32,736 nucleotides of DNA, taken from Chloroflexota bacterium. Lineage in GTDB: Bacteria; Chloroflexota; Chloroflexia; Chloroflexales; Roseiflexaceae. Below the pieces are notes generated by a model that was not told where the DNA came from, searched no databases, and saw only the letters and a program-made list of their open reading frames with translations. Shown piece after piece: positions 1 through 7,843 of the stretch. The position numbers and the translations under genes were made by a program. Position 1 is the stretch's first letter, and every line of letters starts with the position of its first letter. The stretch lies in assembly GCA_018969485.1 (NCBI GenBank), contig JAGWYG010000034.1:1-32736 (forward strand). The letters are read 5' to 3'.

Positions 1-245
1 TCTCCTTCGTGTCTTCGTGTCTTCGTGTGAGACCGTCTCCCGTCTCCTTCGTGTCTTCGTGTCTTCGTGTGAGACCGTCCCCCGTCTCCTTCGTGTCTTC
101 GTGTCTTCGTGTGAGACCGTCTCCCGTCCCCCGCCCCTTCGCGTCTTCGTGTCTTCGTGTGAGACCGTCTCCCGTCTCCTTCGTGTCTTCGTGTCTTCGT
201 GTGAGACCGTCCCCCGCCCCTTCGCGTCTTCGTGTCTTCGTGTGA
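1..245. repeat. Tandem repeat array, about six units of 41-48 bp
   Basis: Six consecutive units begin near 1, 43, 85, 133, 175 and 216. Spacing is 42 bp except for one unit with a 6-bp insertion (48) and one of 41. Each unit contains the nested short repeat GTCTTCGT twice, followed by GTGAGACCGTC and a C-rich tract. Some units carry the small palindrome GAGAC-C-GTCTC (for example 29-39); others have it broken by T-to-C changes. The array starts at or before the window edge and ends just upstream of the promoter for the first gene. The short open frames that cross it are repetitive low-complexity translations, so I treat it as non-coding. Confidence 0.93.
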
Positions 246-267
246 CACACCCGCGCCCTGATCGCGG

Positions 268-273
268 TACAAT
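268..273 (+). promoter_or_regulatory. Candidate -10 box upstream of the aldo/keto reductase
   Basis: TACAAT lies 51 bases before the reductase start, between the repeat array and the gene. No good -35 box is visible at 16-18 bp; a GTGACA-like string sits about 20 bp upstream. Identical TACAAT boxes occur before murF and ftsZ. Confidence 0.45.
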
Positions 274-324
274 GTGGACAGAGAGGGAATCGGCTGCGCC
301 GCTGGCGCACGAAGGGAGCACGAC

Positions 325-1320
325 ATGACCTGGCAACCTGCGGCGGAGCGCTACACCGCGATGCCCTATCGACGCAGCGGGCGCAGCGGTCTGCGACTGC
401 CGGCGATCTCGCTCGGCCTGTGGCACAACTTCGGCGGGATCGACCCGTACGAGAACGGCCGCGCGATGGTGCGGCGAGCGTTCGATCTGGGCATCACCCA
501 CTTCGATCTCGCGAACAACTACGGCCCGCCGGCCGGTTCGGCCGAGGAGACGTTCGGCCGCATCATGCGCGACGATCTGGCCGCCTGGCGCGACGAACTG
601 GTGATCTCGACCAAGGCCGGCTATTTCATGTGGCCCGGGCCCTACGGCGAATGGGGCTCGCGCAAGTACCTGGTCGCCAGCCTCGACCAGAGCCTGCGGC
701 GGATGCGGCTCGAGTACGTGGACATCTTCTACAGCCATCGCCCGGATCCCGAGACGCCGCTGGAGGAGACGATGGCGGCGCTGGATGCGATCGTGCGGAG
801 CGGCAAGGCGCTCTATGCCGGGATTTCGTCGTATTCGCCGGAGCAGACGCGCGCCGCGGCGCAGATCCTGCGCCAACTCGGCACGCCGTGTCTCATCCAT
901 CAGCCGAGCTACAACCTGTTCAACCGCTGGATCGAGCACGGGCTGCTCGACGTGCTGGCCGATGAGGGCATCGGCTGCATCGCGTTCTCGCCACTCGCAC
1001 AGGGATTGCTCACCGACCGGTACCTCGCCGGCATTCCGGCCGATTCGCGCGCCGGCCGGCCGAACGGATTCCTGCGCCCCGAGCATCTCACCGACGAGAA
1101 GCTGAGCCGGGTGGTACATCTGCAGGCAGTGGCTGCGGCGCGCGGGCAGAGCCTGGCCCAGTTCGCCGTGAGTTGGGTGCTGCGGCATGCCGGCATGACC
1201 TCGGCGCTGATCGGCGCGAGCCGCGTCAGCCAGATCGAGGAGGCGGTCGCGGCGGCCGATGCTGCAGCGATCACCGCCGAGGAGTTGGCGGAGGTGGAGC
1301 GCATCCTCAGTGCCGGCTGA
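325..1320 (+). CDS. gpr: Aldo/keto reductase, YghZ-like (L-glyceraldehyde 3-phosphate reductase type)
   Basis: This 331-residue cytosolic TIM-barrel oxidoreductase closely resembles Escherichia coli YghZ along its whole length, for example in the SLGLWHNFGG, FDLANNYGPP, YSHRPDPETP and LIHQPSYNLFNRW blocks. That family reduces L-glyceraldehyde 3-phosphate and other small aldehydes with NADPH and is linked to methylglyoxal detoxification. The catalytic tetrad is visible as Asp61, Tyr66, Lys97 and His138. The C-terminal LIGAS stretch is the usual cofactor phosphate-binding part. The start at 325 is chosen over an in-frame ATG at 274 because GAAGGGAG sits 6 bases upstream and the N-terminus then matches YghZ. 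The next gene overlaps its 3' end. The family is clear; the physiological substrate is inferred. Confidence 0.92.
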   Translation: MTWQPAAERYTAMPYRRSGRSGLRLPAISLGLWHNFGGIDPYENGRAMVRRAFDLGITHFDLANNYGPPAGSAEETFGRIMRDDLAAWRDELVISTKAGYFMWPGPYGEWGSRKYLVASLDQSLRRMRLEYVDIFYSHRPDPETPLEETMAALDAIVRSGKALYAGISSYSPEQTRAAAQILRQLGTPCLIHQPSYNLFNRWIEHGLLDVLADEGIGCIAFSPLAQGLLTDRYLAGIPADSRAGRPNGFLRPEHLTDEKLSRVVHLQAVAAARGQSLAQFAVSWVLRHAGMTSALIGASRVSQIEEAVAAADAAAITAEELAEVERILSAG

Positions 1321-2899
1321 CGCGCGCGCGGCCGGCATCGTGGGCATCGTGGCGCTGCTGCTGACGGCCTGTGGCGGCGTGGTGCCGCCAGCCCGGCCCA
1401 CCGCCACGCCGACGGCGCGCGCCACCACCATGCCGACCGCGACCGCCACGGCGACGGTGCTGCCGACGCCGACGGTGCAGGGCGCGGCACGGTTTGCCGA
1501 CGCCACCTGCCGCTTCGCGGTGCCCGCCGGCGCCAGCGTCAGTTGTGGCGACCTGACCGTGCCGCTGGATCATACCCGGCCTGCCGGGCCGACGGTCACG
1601 CTGCACGTGGCGATCTACGCCAGCACTGCGGCACAGCCGGCCGACGACCCGATCGTGTATCTCGAAGGCGGCCCCGGCGGCCACGCGCTTGCCCGCGTCG
1701 CGCTGATGTACGACACCTGGTTCCTGCCGCTGCTCGCCGAACGCCCGCTGATCGTCGTCGACCAGCGTGGCGCCGGTGCTTCGCGCCCGGCGCTCGATTG
1801 CCCGGAATTGAGCGAACTGGGCTACGCCTGGCTCGACGAGGCGCTCGACGCTGCCGGACGCGATGAGCGCTGGAACGGGGCCTGGCGCCGCTGCGCCGGC
1901 CGGCTGCGCGCCGCTGGCATCGAGTTCGGCGCATACCACAGCGCGGCGAGCGCCGCCGATCTCGAGGCGCTGCGCCAGGTGCTGGGCATCGCCCAGTGGA
2001 ACGTCTTCGGCGTGTCATATGGCACGCGCCTCGCACTCACCCTGATGCGCGACCATCCCGCCGGCATCCGCAGCGTCATCCTCGACTCGGTCGTGCCGCT
2101 CGAGGCCAGCGAGACGGCTGCGCCGGCACGGATGGCGGCAGCGTTCGCCGCGCTGTTCGCCGGCTGTGCCGCCGACGCCGCGTGCGCCGCGGCGTACCCG
2201 GCGCTCGACGAGCGCTTCGCCGCCCTGGTCGCACGTCTCGACGAGCGCCCGGTGCTGCGCGAGGTTGCCGATCCCACCACCGGCGAGCGCCATCGCGTCG
2301 TGCTCAACGGCACCACCGTGATCGCGCTCACCGGCCTGGCGCTCGCCAGCGCCGCCATCGTGCCGGCCCTGCCGCTGGCGATCAGCGCCGCCGAGCGCGG
2401 CGTCGACTACAGTCTGTTCACCGCGCTGGCGATCAACGCGGCGGCACAGCACCGGCAATTCAGCTATGGCCTGCTGTATGCGGTGCGCTGCCACGAGGAG
2501 ATCCCGTTCGACGCGCCGCAGGCGCTCGCCACGGCCGGCGCGGCGTGGCCCGCGCTGCGCGGCGCGTTCGATGTCGCCGCCTACGGCGACGCCTGTGCCG
2601 CGCTCGACGTACCCGCCGCCCCCGCCCGCGAGAATCAGCCGGTCGACAGCGATCGGCCGGCGCTCATCCTCGCCGGCGCACTGGACCCGATCACGCCGCC
2701 GGGCGATGCCGGGCGCGTCGCCGGGCGGCTCAGCGCCGCACAGGCCATCGAATTCCCCGCCGCAAGCCACGGCGTGGCGTTCGACGAGCCGTGCGCCCGC
2801 GCCGCGCTGCTGGCGTTCGTGCGCGATCCGCTCGCACCGGTCGCGCTGGCGTGCCTCGACGAGCAGCAACCGCCCGCGTTCATCATCGTGCGGTTCTGA
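1310..2899 (+). CDS. Secreted lipoprotein alpha/beta hydrolase with TAP-like C-terminal domain
   Basis: This is a 529-residue protein with a short lipoprotein signal: hydrophobic segment at 9-18, then the lipobox LTAC with the lipidated Cys at 21. A Thr/Pro/Ala-rich linker follows to about residue 60. The hydrolase domain shows an oxyanion-loop motif (EGGPGG, about 119-124), the nucleophile elbow GVSYG with Ser236, then Asp459 (ALDPITPP) and His487 (ASHGVAF). The arrangement is that of tripeptidyl-aminopeptidase-like or proline-iminopeptidase-like hydrolases with a TAP_C domain, so it may cleave peptides outside the membrane. The GTG at 1310 is preferred because it places the lipobox correctly, has GGAGGTGGAG upstream and overlaps the reductase stop by 11 bases. 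An in-frame ATG at 1259 would put an unlikely Arg-rich stretch before the signal. The true substrate is unknown. Confidence 0.85.
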   Translation: MPADARAAGIVGIVALLLTACGGVVPPARPTATPTARATTMPTATATATVLPTPTVQGAARFADATCRFAVPAGASVSCGDLTVPLDHTRPAGPTVTLHVAIYASTAAQPADDPIVYLEGGPGGHALARVALMYDTWFLPLLAERPLIVVDQRGAGASRPALDCPELSELGYAWLDEALDAAGRDERWNGAWRRCAGRLRAAGIEFGAYHSAASAADLEALRQVLGIAQWNVFGVSYGTRLALTLMRDHPAGIRSVILDSVVPLEASETAAPARMAAAFAALFAGCAADAACAAAYPALDERFAALVARLDERPVLREVADPTTGERHRVVLNGTTVIALTGLALASAAIVPALPLAISAAERGVDYSLFTALAINAAAQHRQFSYGLLYAVRCHEEIPFDAPQALATAGAAWPALRGAFDVAAYGDACAALDVPAAPARENQPVDSDRPALILAGALDPITPPGDAGRVAGRLSAAQAIEFPAASHGVAFDEPCARAALLAFVRDPLAPVALACLDEQQPPAFIIVRF

Positions 2900-2978
2900 C
2901 GGGCCGCCCGGCGGCAGCCGGCTGTGAGGATGCGCATGCTGCGATGCGCGCAGCCGGGACGGCACCGGTGCGCGCGTC

Positions 2979-2987
2979 TGGTATGAT
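2979..2987 (+). promoter_or_regulatory. Extended -10 promoter for ltaE
   Basis: TGG-TATGAT, an extended -10 box, sits 32 bases before the ltaE ATG in the 120-base gap after the lipoprotein hydrolase. No convincing -35 box is seen. Confidence 0.5.
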
Positions 2988-3019
2988 GATGCGGCGACCA
3001 ACCTGGTGAGAGGGAAGCA

Positions 3020-4063
3020 ATGTACACCATCGACCTGCGCAGCGATACCGTGACGCTGCCGACGCCCGCGATGCTGGCAGCCATGGCGACGGCCGAGCTC
3101 GGCGACGACGTCTACGGCGACGATCACACCGTCAACCGGCTCGAGGCGCTGGCTGCCCAGCGCACCGGCAAAGAGGCCGCAGTGCTGGTCGCGAGCGGCA
3201 CGATGGGCAATCTGTGCTCCGTGCTGGCGCACTGTGCCCGCGGCGACGAAGCGATCGTCGGCGACCGGTGCCACATCTACAACTACGAGGCGGGTGGCGC
3301 CTCGGCGCTCGGCGGCGTGATCTACCGGTCAGTGCCGACCACGCCGGACGGCGAATTGCCGCTGGCCGCGCTGGCGGCGGCGTTCAGCCCGGGCTATGAT
3401 GCCCACACGGCGGCGACCAGGCTGATCTGCCTCGAGAACACCCACAATACCTGCGGCGGCGTGGTGGTCGGGCTCGACTACATGGCAGCGGTGCGCGCGC
3501 TGGCCGACGAGCGTGACGTGCGCGTGCACCTCGACGGCGCGCGGGTCTTCAATGCCGCCGTCGCCCTCGGCGTGCCGGTCGACCACATCACGCAGTATGC
3601 CGACAGCGTCACCTTCTGCCTGTCGAAGGGCCTGAGCGCGCCCATCGGCTCGCTGGTGTGCGGCACGGCCGACTTCATCGCCCGCGTGCGGCGCGCGCGC
3701 AAGATGGTCGGTGGTGGCATGCGCCAGGCCGGCATCATCGCCGCCGCCGGCATCGTGGCGCTCGAGCAGACGGTGGAGCGCCTCGCGGAGGATCACGCGA
3801 ACGCGCGCACGCTCGCCACCGGGCTGGCCAGCTTCCCACAGCTCGACGTCGATCTCGCGCGCGTCCAGACCGACATCGTGTACTTCGGGCTGCGCGAGGG
3901 CGCACCCGATGCGCGCAGCTTCATCGCGGCGCTGCGGCAGCACGGCGTGCTGCTCGGCGGTGCCGGCCGGCGGGTGCGCATGGTGACGCATCGCGGCATT
4001 GAGGCGCGCGACATCGAGGATACCCTCGAGGCGGTGGCGGCAGTGCTGCGTGACGCCGCCTGA
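3020..4063 (+). CDS. ltaE: Low-specificity L-threonine aldolase
   Basis: This 347-residue fold-type I PLP enzyme splits L-threonine or L-allo-threonine into glycine and acetaldehyde in the cytosol. It opens with the family-typical IDLRSDTVTLPTPAM. Visible active-site features are the SGTMGN phosphate-binding stretch (59-64), His85 which stacks on PLP (CHIYNYE), Asp172 and Arg175 in HLDGAR, and the Schiff-base Lys203 in LSKGLSAP. The length is normal for the family. The start is supported by GAGAGGGA about 5 bases upstream. The gene has its own probable promoter and converges on the membrane protein downstream, with 21 bases between the two stops. Stereospecificity cannot be read from sequence. 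Confidence 0.95.
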   Translation: MYTIDLRSDTVTLPTPAMLAAMATAELGDDVYGDDHTVNRLEALAAQRTGKEAAVLVASGTMGNLCSVLAHCARGDEAIVGDRCHIYNYEAGGASALGGVIYRSVPTTPDGELPLAALAAAFSPGYDAHTAATRLICLENTHNTCGGVVVGLDYMAAVRALADERDVRVHLDGARVFNAAVALGVPVDHITQYADSVTFCLSKGLSAPIGSLVCGTADFIARVRRARKMVGGGMRQAGIIAAAGIVALEQTVERLAEDHANARTLATGLASFPQLDVDLARVQTDIVYFGLREGAPDARSFIAALRQHGVLLGGAGRRVRMVTHRGIEARDIEDTLEAVAAVLRDAA

Positions 4064-4070
4064 CCCTACC

Positions 4071-4085
4071 GGCGCCTCGGGCGCC
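4071..4085. terminator. Small hairpin between convergent genes
   Basis: GGCGCC-TCG-GGCGCC could form a 6-bp stem with a 3-base loop between the stops of ltaE and the O-antigen-ligase-like gene. There is no T tract on either side and the second arm reaches the stop codon of the minus-strand gene, so a terminator role is only possible. Confidence 0.3.
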
Positions 4086-5515
4086 TAGTCGGGCGGGCCG
4101 AGCGCCTCGGCGACCGTCGCCAGGCCGATGGTGATCCACAGCAGCGCGCTCATGTGGCTGAACTCGATGTTGAAGAAATAGTGATCGAGCAGCCCGACTG
4201 CCAGCGCTGCCGCCAGCGCCGCCTGCAGCGACACCAGCCAGGCGGCGCGCTCGTCGTCGCCGGCCGCGACGCTGCGCCGCAATGCGGCGATGCTGCGGGC
4301 GAAGAACCAGGCGAGCAGGCCACAGAAGGCGGCCAGGCCGATCAGCCCGGTGCGCTGCGCCACCGCCAGGTACACGCTTGAGACGCCGGCCACCAGGTCG
4401 AGCTCGGGGGCCTGGCCGAAGCCGATGCCGAGGAACGGGTAGGCCTGGATGACGGCGAGGGCATTCTGGTATTCGGCCAGCCGCATCTGGTTGGCCTGGT
4501 CGCGGAACTGCACGCCATCGATGACGCGCTCGACGAACTGTTCGCCGACGCCGACGCCGATGAGCAGGACGGCGGCGAGCGCTCCGCCGCCGAGGATGGC
4601 CCACCACAGCCGACGATAGCGCAGCGTCGCAACGTACATGGTGGCGACGATCAGGCCGCCGAGCGCGGCCCGTGAGTAGGTGAGAAACAGCACCACGCCG
4701 ATGAGCAGCGACGCAGCGGCGATGGTGCGCCGGTGCAGCAGCGGGCGCTCCGCCACAAGCTGCGTCGCGGTCAGCGCCCCGACGAGCGCCAGCATGCCGC
4801 CGAAGCTGTTGGGATCGACCGCCAGGCCGATGGCGCGCTCGAGCCCGCTGGCGTCATCCTCGACGTAGCGCAGGACGCGGCCGCTCTCGGGGTACCCGAT
4901 GCGCCCGAGCGACACCAGCGCCCGCCGCGCGAGCTCGTCGGGCAGCACATAGAGCACCAGCCCGACCAGGGCGGCGGCGGTGCCGGCGATGATCAGGCAG
5001 CGCAGCGCCCAGCGCACGCCGGCCCGGTCGCGAATCACGTTGAGGATGCTGAAGAAGCACAGCGTGGCGATGGTGAACTTGGCGTAGTTGTGGATCAATG
5101 CGCCGTCAGGTGACAGGTTCGAGCCGATCAGGAACGAGACCAGCGTGAGGCCGAGGAAGCCGAGCAATGGCAGGCCCAGCGGCGATACGACCAGACGCGT
5201 GCCGGGCGTGAGGGCCAGGCGCGTCAGCCAGACGGCGGCCAGCGCGAGCGCGGCCAGCGTCAGCAGCGTCGGCGTGATGACGGCGCGGAATGGCAGGGTG
5301 GCGAACGGGATGATCGTCGCGATACCGATCAGCAGCGCCAGGGCGACGCGGGCGTCGGTGATGGCGGCGTAGGCCAGCGCCAGGAGCGGCAGCGCGATGA
5401 AGCCGGCCCAGAACGGCAGCCAGGTCACCAGCGCACCGACGCCGATGCCCAGGGCGACCGCGAGGCCTGCGGCGCGCAGCGCCGGGCGCGACGATGGCAG
5501 ATTGCGGTCGATCAT
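4085..5515 (-). CDS. O-antigen ligase/polymerase-like polytopic membrane protein
   Basis: This is a 476-residue protein with about a dozen hydrophobic segments. The central block with TYSRAALGGLIVA, a long external loop, then LGIGFGQAPEL and SVYLAVAQRTGLIGLAAF is the layout of the Wzy_C (O-antigen ligase/polymerase) family. Such enzymes transfer or polymerise undecaprenyl-linked glycans on the outer face of the membrane. The ATG at 5515 is chosen because an extended -10 promoter lies just upstream (5546-5551) and GAGGG is close before it; an upstream ATG at 5626 would precede that promoter. In a Chloroflexia cell, which is not thought to make classical LPS, a role in exopolysaccharide or wall glycopolymer assembly is more likely. 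Family confidence is moderate to good; the substrate is unknown. Confidence 0.75.
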   Translation of the reverse strand: MIDRNLPSSRPALRAAGLAVALGIGVGALVTWLPFWAGFIALPLLALAYAAITDARVALALLIGIATIIPFATLPFRAVITPTLLTLAALALAAVWLTRLALTPGTRLVVSPLGLPLLGFLGLTLVSFLIGSNLSPDGALIHNYAKFTIATLCFFSILNVIRDRAGVRWALRCLIIAGTAAALVGLVLYVLPDELARRALVSLGRIGYPESGRVLRYVEDDASGLERAIGLAVDPNSFGGMLALVGALTATQLVAERPLLHRRTIAAASLLIGVVLFLTYSRAALGGLIVATMYVATLRYRRLWWAILGGGALAAVLLIGVGVGEQFVERVIDGVQFRDQANQMRLAEYQNALAVIQAYPFLGIGFGQAPELDLVAGVSSVYLAVAQRTGLIGLAAFCGLLAWFFARSIAALRRSVAAGDDERAAWLVSLQAALAAALAVGLLDHYFFNIEFSHMSALLWITIGLATVAEALGPPD

Positions 5516-5545
5516 GAGCCCTCGCTGTTGCGTTCTCCCGGCGCC

Positions 5546-5554
5546 AGTGTACCA
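5546..5554 (-). promoter_or_regulatory. Extended -10 promoter for the O-antigen-ligase-like gene
   Basis: Read on the minus strand, TGG-TACACT lies about 31 bases before the ATG at 5515. It argues against the longer upstream start. No clear -35 box is present. Confidence 0.45.
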
Positions 5555-5555
5555 T

Positions 5556-5833
5556 GGAGGGGAGAGGAGAGGATGGCTCCGTCTCCCGTCCCCGCGTGCG
5601 AGGGGGGGTGCGGTCGGCTCCAGCACGCCGGCGTAGCGCTCGACTCCCGTCCCCGCGTGCGGGGGGAGGTGATTGGGCTACTGCAGCAAGCCTGGCCAAC
5701 GGCGGCGCCTGGCGCCCATGCCCAGGCCGGGCATCCCGAAGCGCCTGGACGTGCGCTTGCCGCATCAGGGCACCCTGTCGTAGGTGGCGATGGACACCCC
5801 TCCCCCGAACGGGGAGGACCGGGGGATGATCGA
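5556..5833. other. Spacer with repeat elements between divergent membrane-protein genes
   Basis: This non-coding spacer of nearly 280 bases holds an exact 18-base direct repeat (5583-5600 and 5644-5661), each copy able to form a CCCCGC/GCGGGG hairpin. It also shares the 15-base string CCGTCTCCCGTCCCC (from 5579) with the array at the window start (from 117). A 7-bp hairpin CCTCCCC/GGGGAGG lies at 5799-5817, just before the next gene's ribosome binding site. The frames crossing it are low-complexity and are not supported as coding. Confidence 0.7.
5583..5661. repeat. Two copies of an 18-base REP-like palindromic repeat
   Basis: CTCCCGTCCCCGCGTGCG occurs at 5583-5600 and 5644-5661. Each copy runs into a G tract, giving CCCCGC/GCGGGG stems around a short GT loop. 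The flanks differ, which suggests dispersed repeat insertion rather than one duplicated block. Confidence 0.75.
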
Positions 5834-7702
5834 ATGGATGCCGATGACCGTGAGCCGGTGACGCTGGCCGTATGGTGGATGCCGGCCTGGCTGCCGCTCG
5901 GCTGCGCCGTCGGCGCGCTATCGGCGGTCGGCTGGGCCTGTGGTGCGTCGCCCGGGCTGGCGCTGGCGCTGTCCGCCATGCTGCTGGTGCCCGGTGCCGC
6001 GCTGTTCGCCTGCGACGACGTCGGCGCGCCGGCGCGCTGGCTGGCCGGCTCGGCGGCGCTGCTCACGCTGGCGTTCCTCTGGGCGGGTGTGGCAGCGGTG
6101 CCGCTGCGCCCGCCGGCGCTGCTCGGCGGCCTGCTGATCGCCGCGCTCGTGGCAATCTGGCGGCGCCGTGGCCGTGTGGCGCTGCGCATCGATGGCTGGC
6201 TGCCCGCCGGGCTGGCGCTGACGGCGCTCATCGCCGCGCTGCGCGTCGCACAGCTTGCGCCGCTCGATGCGCCGGCGTGGGTCGACGGCGTGCATCACAC
6301 GCTGCTGGTACGGATCGCCGCCGAGCGCGGCCTGCCGCCGTGGGACCCGCGGCCATACCTGCCCTTCGCGCCGCTGGCCTACCACTGGGGCTACCACGTG
6401 ATCATCGCCGGCGCAGCGCTGCTCGGCGGCGCCAGCGCACCGCCCGATCTGCCGCAGACGATGCTCGCCGGCGGCCAGGTGCTCGGCGTCGCGGCCGCGG
6501 TGGCCTGGGGCAGCGCCGCCGCGGCGCTGTGGCAGCGGCGCAGCGCCGGCGTCATCGCCCTGGCGCTGGTCGGCGTGGTGTCGATCATGCCGGCGTATTA
6601 TGTCAGCTGGGGACGGTACACCCTGCTCTGCGGCCTGGCGCTGGCGCCCGGCCTGCTGTGCGCCGCATGGCAGCCCGCGCCGCGCCGCCTGATCGATGGG
6701 GCGCGGCTCAGCCTGCTGCTGGCCGGGCTGAGCCTGGTGCATCTGCCGCTCACCCTGCTCGTCGGCGTCGGCGCGCTGCTGCTGCGCCTCGCCCGGCGGC
6801 GGGCCGGCGTGCTGCTCGGCGCCAGCCTCGGCAGCGCCCTGCTCACCGCCCCGTGGCTGGGCCTGCTGCTCGCCAATGCCAGCACACGACCAGGCGATCT
6901 CGTCGGCAACCCCTGGTACAACCAGCTGCCCGCCGCGCTGCTGTATGCCGCCAGCAACCCGTTCATCCTCGCCATCGCCGCGCTGGCAGGCTGCTACGGC
7001 ATCGCCCGGCGCCGGCGCCTCGCCGCCGCGCTCGTCCTATGGTGCGCCGGCGCCGTCCTGCTGGCCAACCCCACGCTGATCGGCCTGCCATACCTGGCGC
7101 TGGTCACCAACGAGCTGCTCGCCATCACGCTGTTCGCCCCGGCGGCGCTGCTCATCGGCGGAAGCGCGCTGCTCGCGCCCCGGCGGCGGCTGACGCGCCT
7201 CATCATCGGCGCGCTGCTCATCGGCATCACCGCCCAGAGCGCCTGGGGCGCCCGCGACATCGTGCGGCGCGACACCATCGGCGCCACCCGCGACGATCTC
7301 GCCGCGCTGGCGTGGCTGGCCGGGCACACCCCCGGCGACGCGCGGATCGCCGTCAACGCCGCACCCTGGCTCGGCCACGTCGCGCGCGGCGCCGACGGCG
7401 GCTGGTGGGCCCTGCCGCTCAGCGGGCGGCAGACCAGCGTGCCGCCCGTCGTGTACAGCTACGCTCCCGGCGAGATCGCCGGCGCACTGCGCCGCGAAGC
7501 TGCCGCGATCAGCCTCGAGTGCGGCGACGCCGCGAGCGCCGTCGCGCGCGCACGGCAGGCCGGCTACACCCATCTGTACGCCAGCGATCGCGGCACCTGC
7601 TTTGTGCCGGCCGCACTCGCATCGCTGCCCGGCATCGAGCGCGTCTTCGCCAATGCCACCGTCGCAATCTACGCGATCCACCGCGGCGGATCCGGGCCAT
7701 GA
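5834..7702 (+). CDS. Polytopic membrane protein, possible GT-C-type glycosyltransferase
   Basis: I do not recognise a specific family. The 622-residue product is mostly hydrophobic, with roughly 12-14 membrane segments up to about residue 480, then a soluble C-terminal region of some 130 residues. The loop after an early helix reads WVDGVHHTLLV, then PWDPRPYLPFAPLAYHWGYH, an acidic and His-rich external loop of the kind seen in GT-C enzymes (GT39-like mannosyl or oligosaccharyl transferases). The C-terminal part (GDARIAVNAAP and GYTHLYAS) also resembles tails of such proteins. The ATG at 5834 is chosen because GGGGGA lies 7 bases upstream; the in-frame extension to 5528 is low-complexity repeat sequence. 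The neighbouring divergent Wzy-like gene suggests a role in cell-surface glycan assembly, which is inference. Confidence 0.65.
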   Translation: MDADDREPVTLAVWWMPAWLPLGCAVGALSAVGWACGASPGLALALSAMLLVPGAALFACDDVGAPARWLAGSAALLTLAFLWAGVAAVPLRPPALLGGLLIAALVAIWRRRGRVALRIDGWLPAGLALTALIAALRVAQLAPLDAPAWVDGVHHTLLVRIAAERGLPPWDPRPYLPFAPLAYHWGYHVIIAGAALLGGASAPPDLPQTMLAGGQVLGVAAAVAWGSAAAALWQRRSAGVIALALVGVVSIMPAYYVSWGRYTLLCGLALAPGLLCAAWQPAPRRLIDGARLSLLLAGLSLVHLPLTLLVGVGALLLRLARRRAGVLLGASLGSALLTAPWLGLLLANASTRPGDLVGNPWYNQLPAALLYAASNPFILAIAALAGCYGIARRRRLAAALVLWCAGAVLLANPTLIGLPYLALVTNELLAITLFAPAALLIGGSALLAPRRRLTRLIIGALLIGITAQSAWGARDIVRRDTIGATRDDLAALAWLAGHTPGDARIAVNAAPWLGHVARGADGGWWALPLSGRQTSVPPVVYSYAPGEIAGALRREAAAISLECGDAASAVARARQAGYTHLYASDRGTCFVPAALASLPGIERVFANATVAIYAIHRGGSGP

Positions 7703-7745
7703 GCGCGCCGCACCGCACCGATACGCCATCCGGCGCATCGACTCG

Positions 7746-7754
7746 TGGTATAGT
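7746..7754 (+). promoter_or_regulatory. Extended -10 promoter for the 5'-nucleotidase
   Basis: TGG-TATAGT lies about 90 bases before the GTG start of the nucleotidase. The 141-base gap (7703-7843) holds no other clear element. The -35 position is not conserved. Confidence 0.5.
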
Positions 7755-7843
7755 GGGGGTGCAGCGCTCTGTTCCCACAGACGCGCTGCGCCCGCGATGA
7801 CGCGCCGACCAGGACGTCGCGCGCATGCTGAAGGAGGGGAACC

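Noticed and set aside
1-245. CRISPR array
   Set aside because: The units are contiguous with no unique spacers, and the repeats are nested short motifs; no cas genes are nearby.
9-328. Short repetitive ORFs over the tandem array
   Set aside because: Translations are low-complexity results of the repeat (SSCLRVRPSPV), without ribosome binding sites.
1822-3274. Long minus-strand ORFs over the hydrolase and threonine aldolase
   Set aside because: They are shadows of the + strand genes, with Arg/Gly-rich or Gln/His-rich composition and no domains.
5528-5833. N-terminal extension of the GT-C-like membrane protein
   Set aside because: The extension crosses hairpin repeats and has a Gly/Pro-rich sequence; a good ribosome binding site precedes the ATG at 5834.
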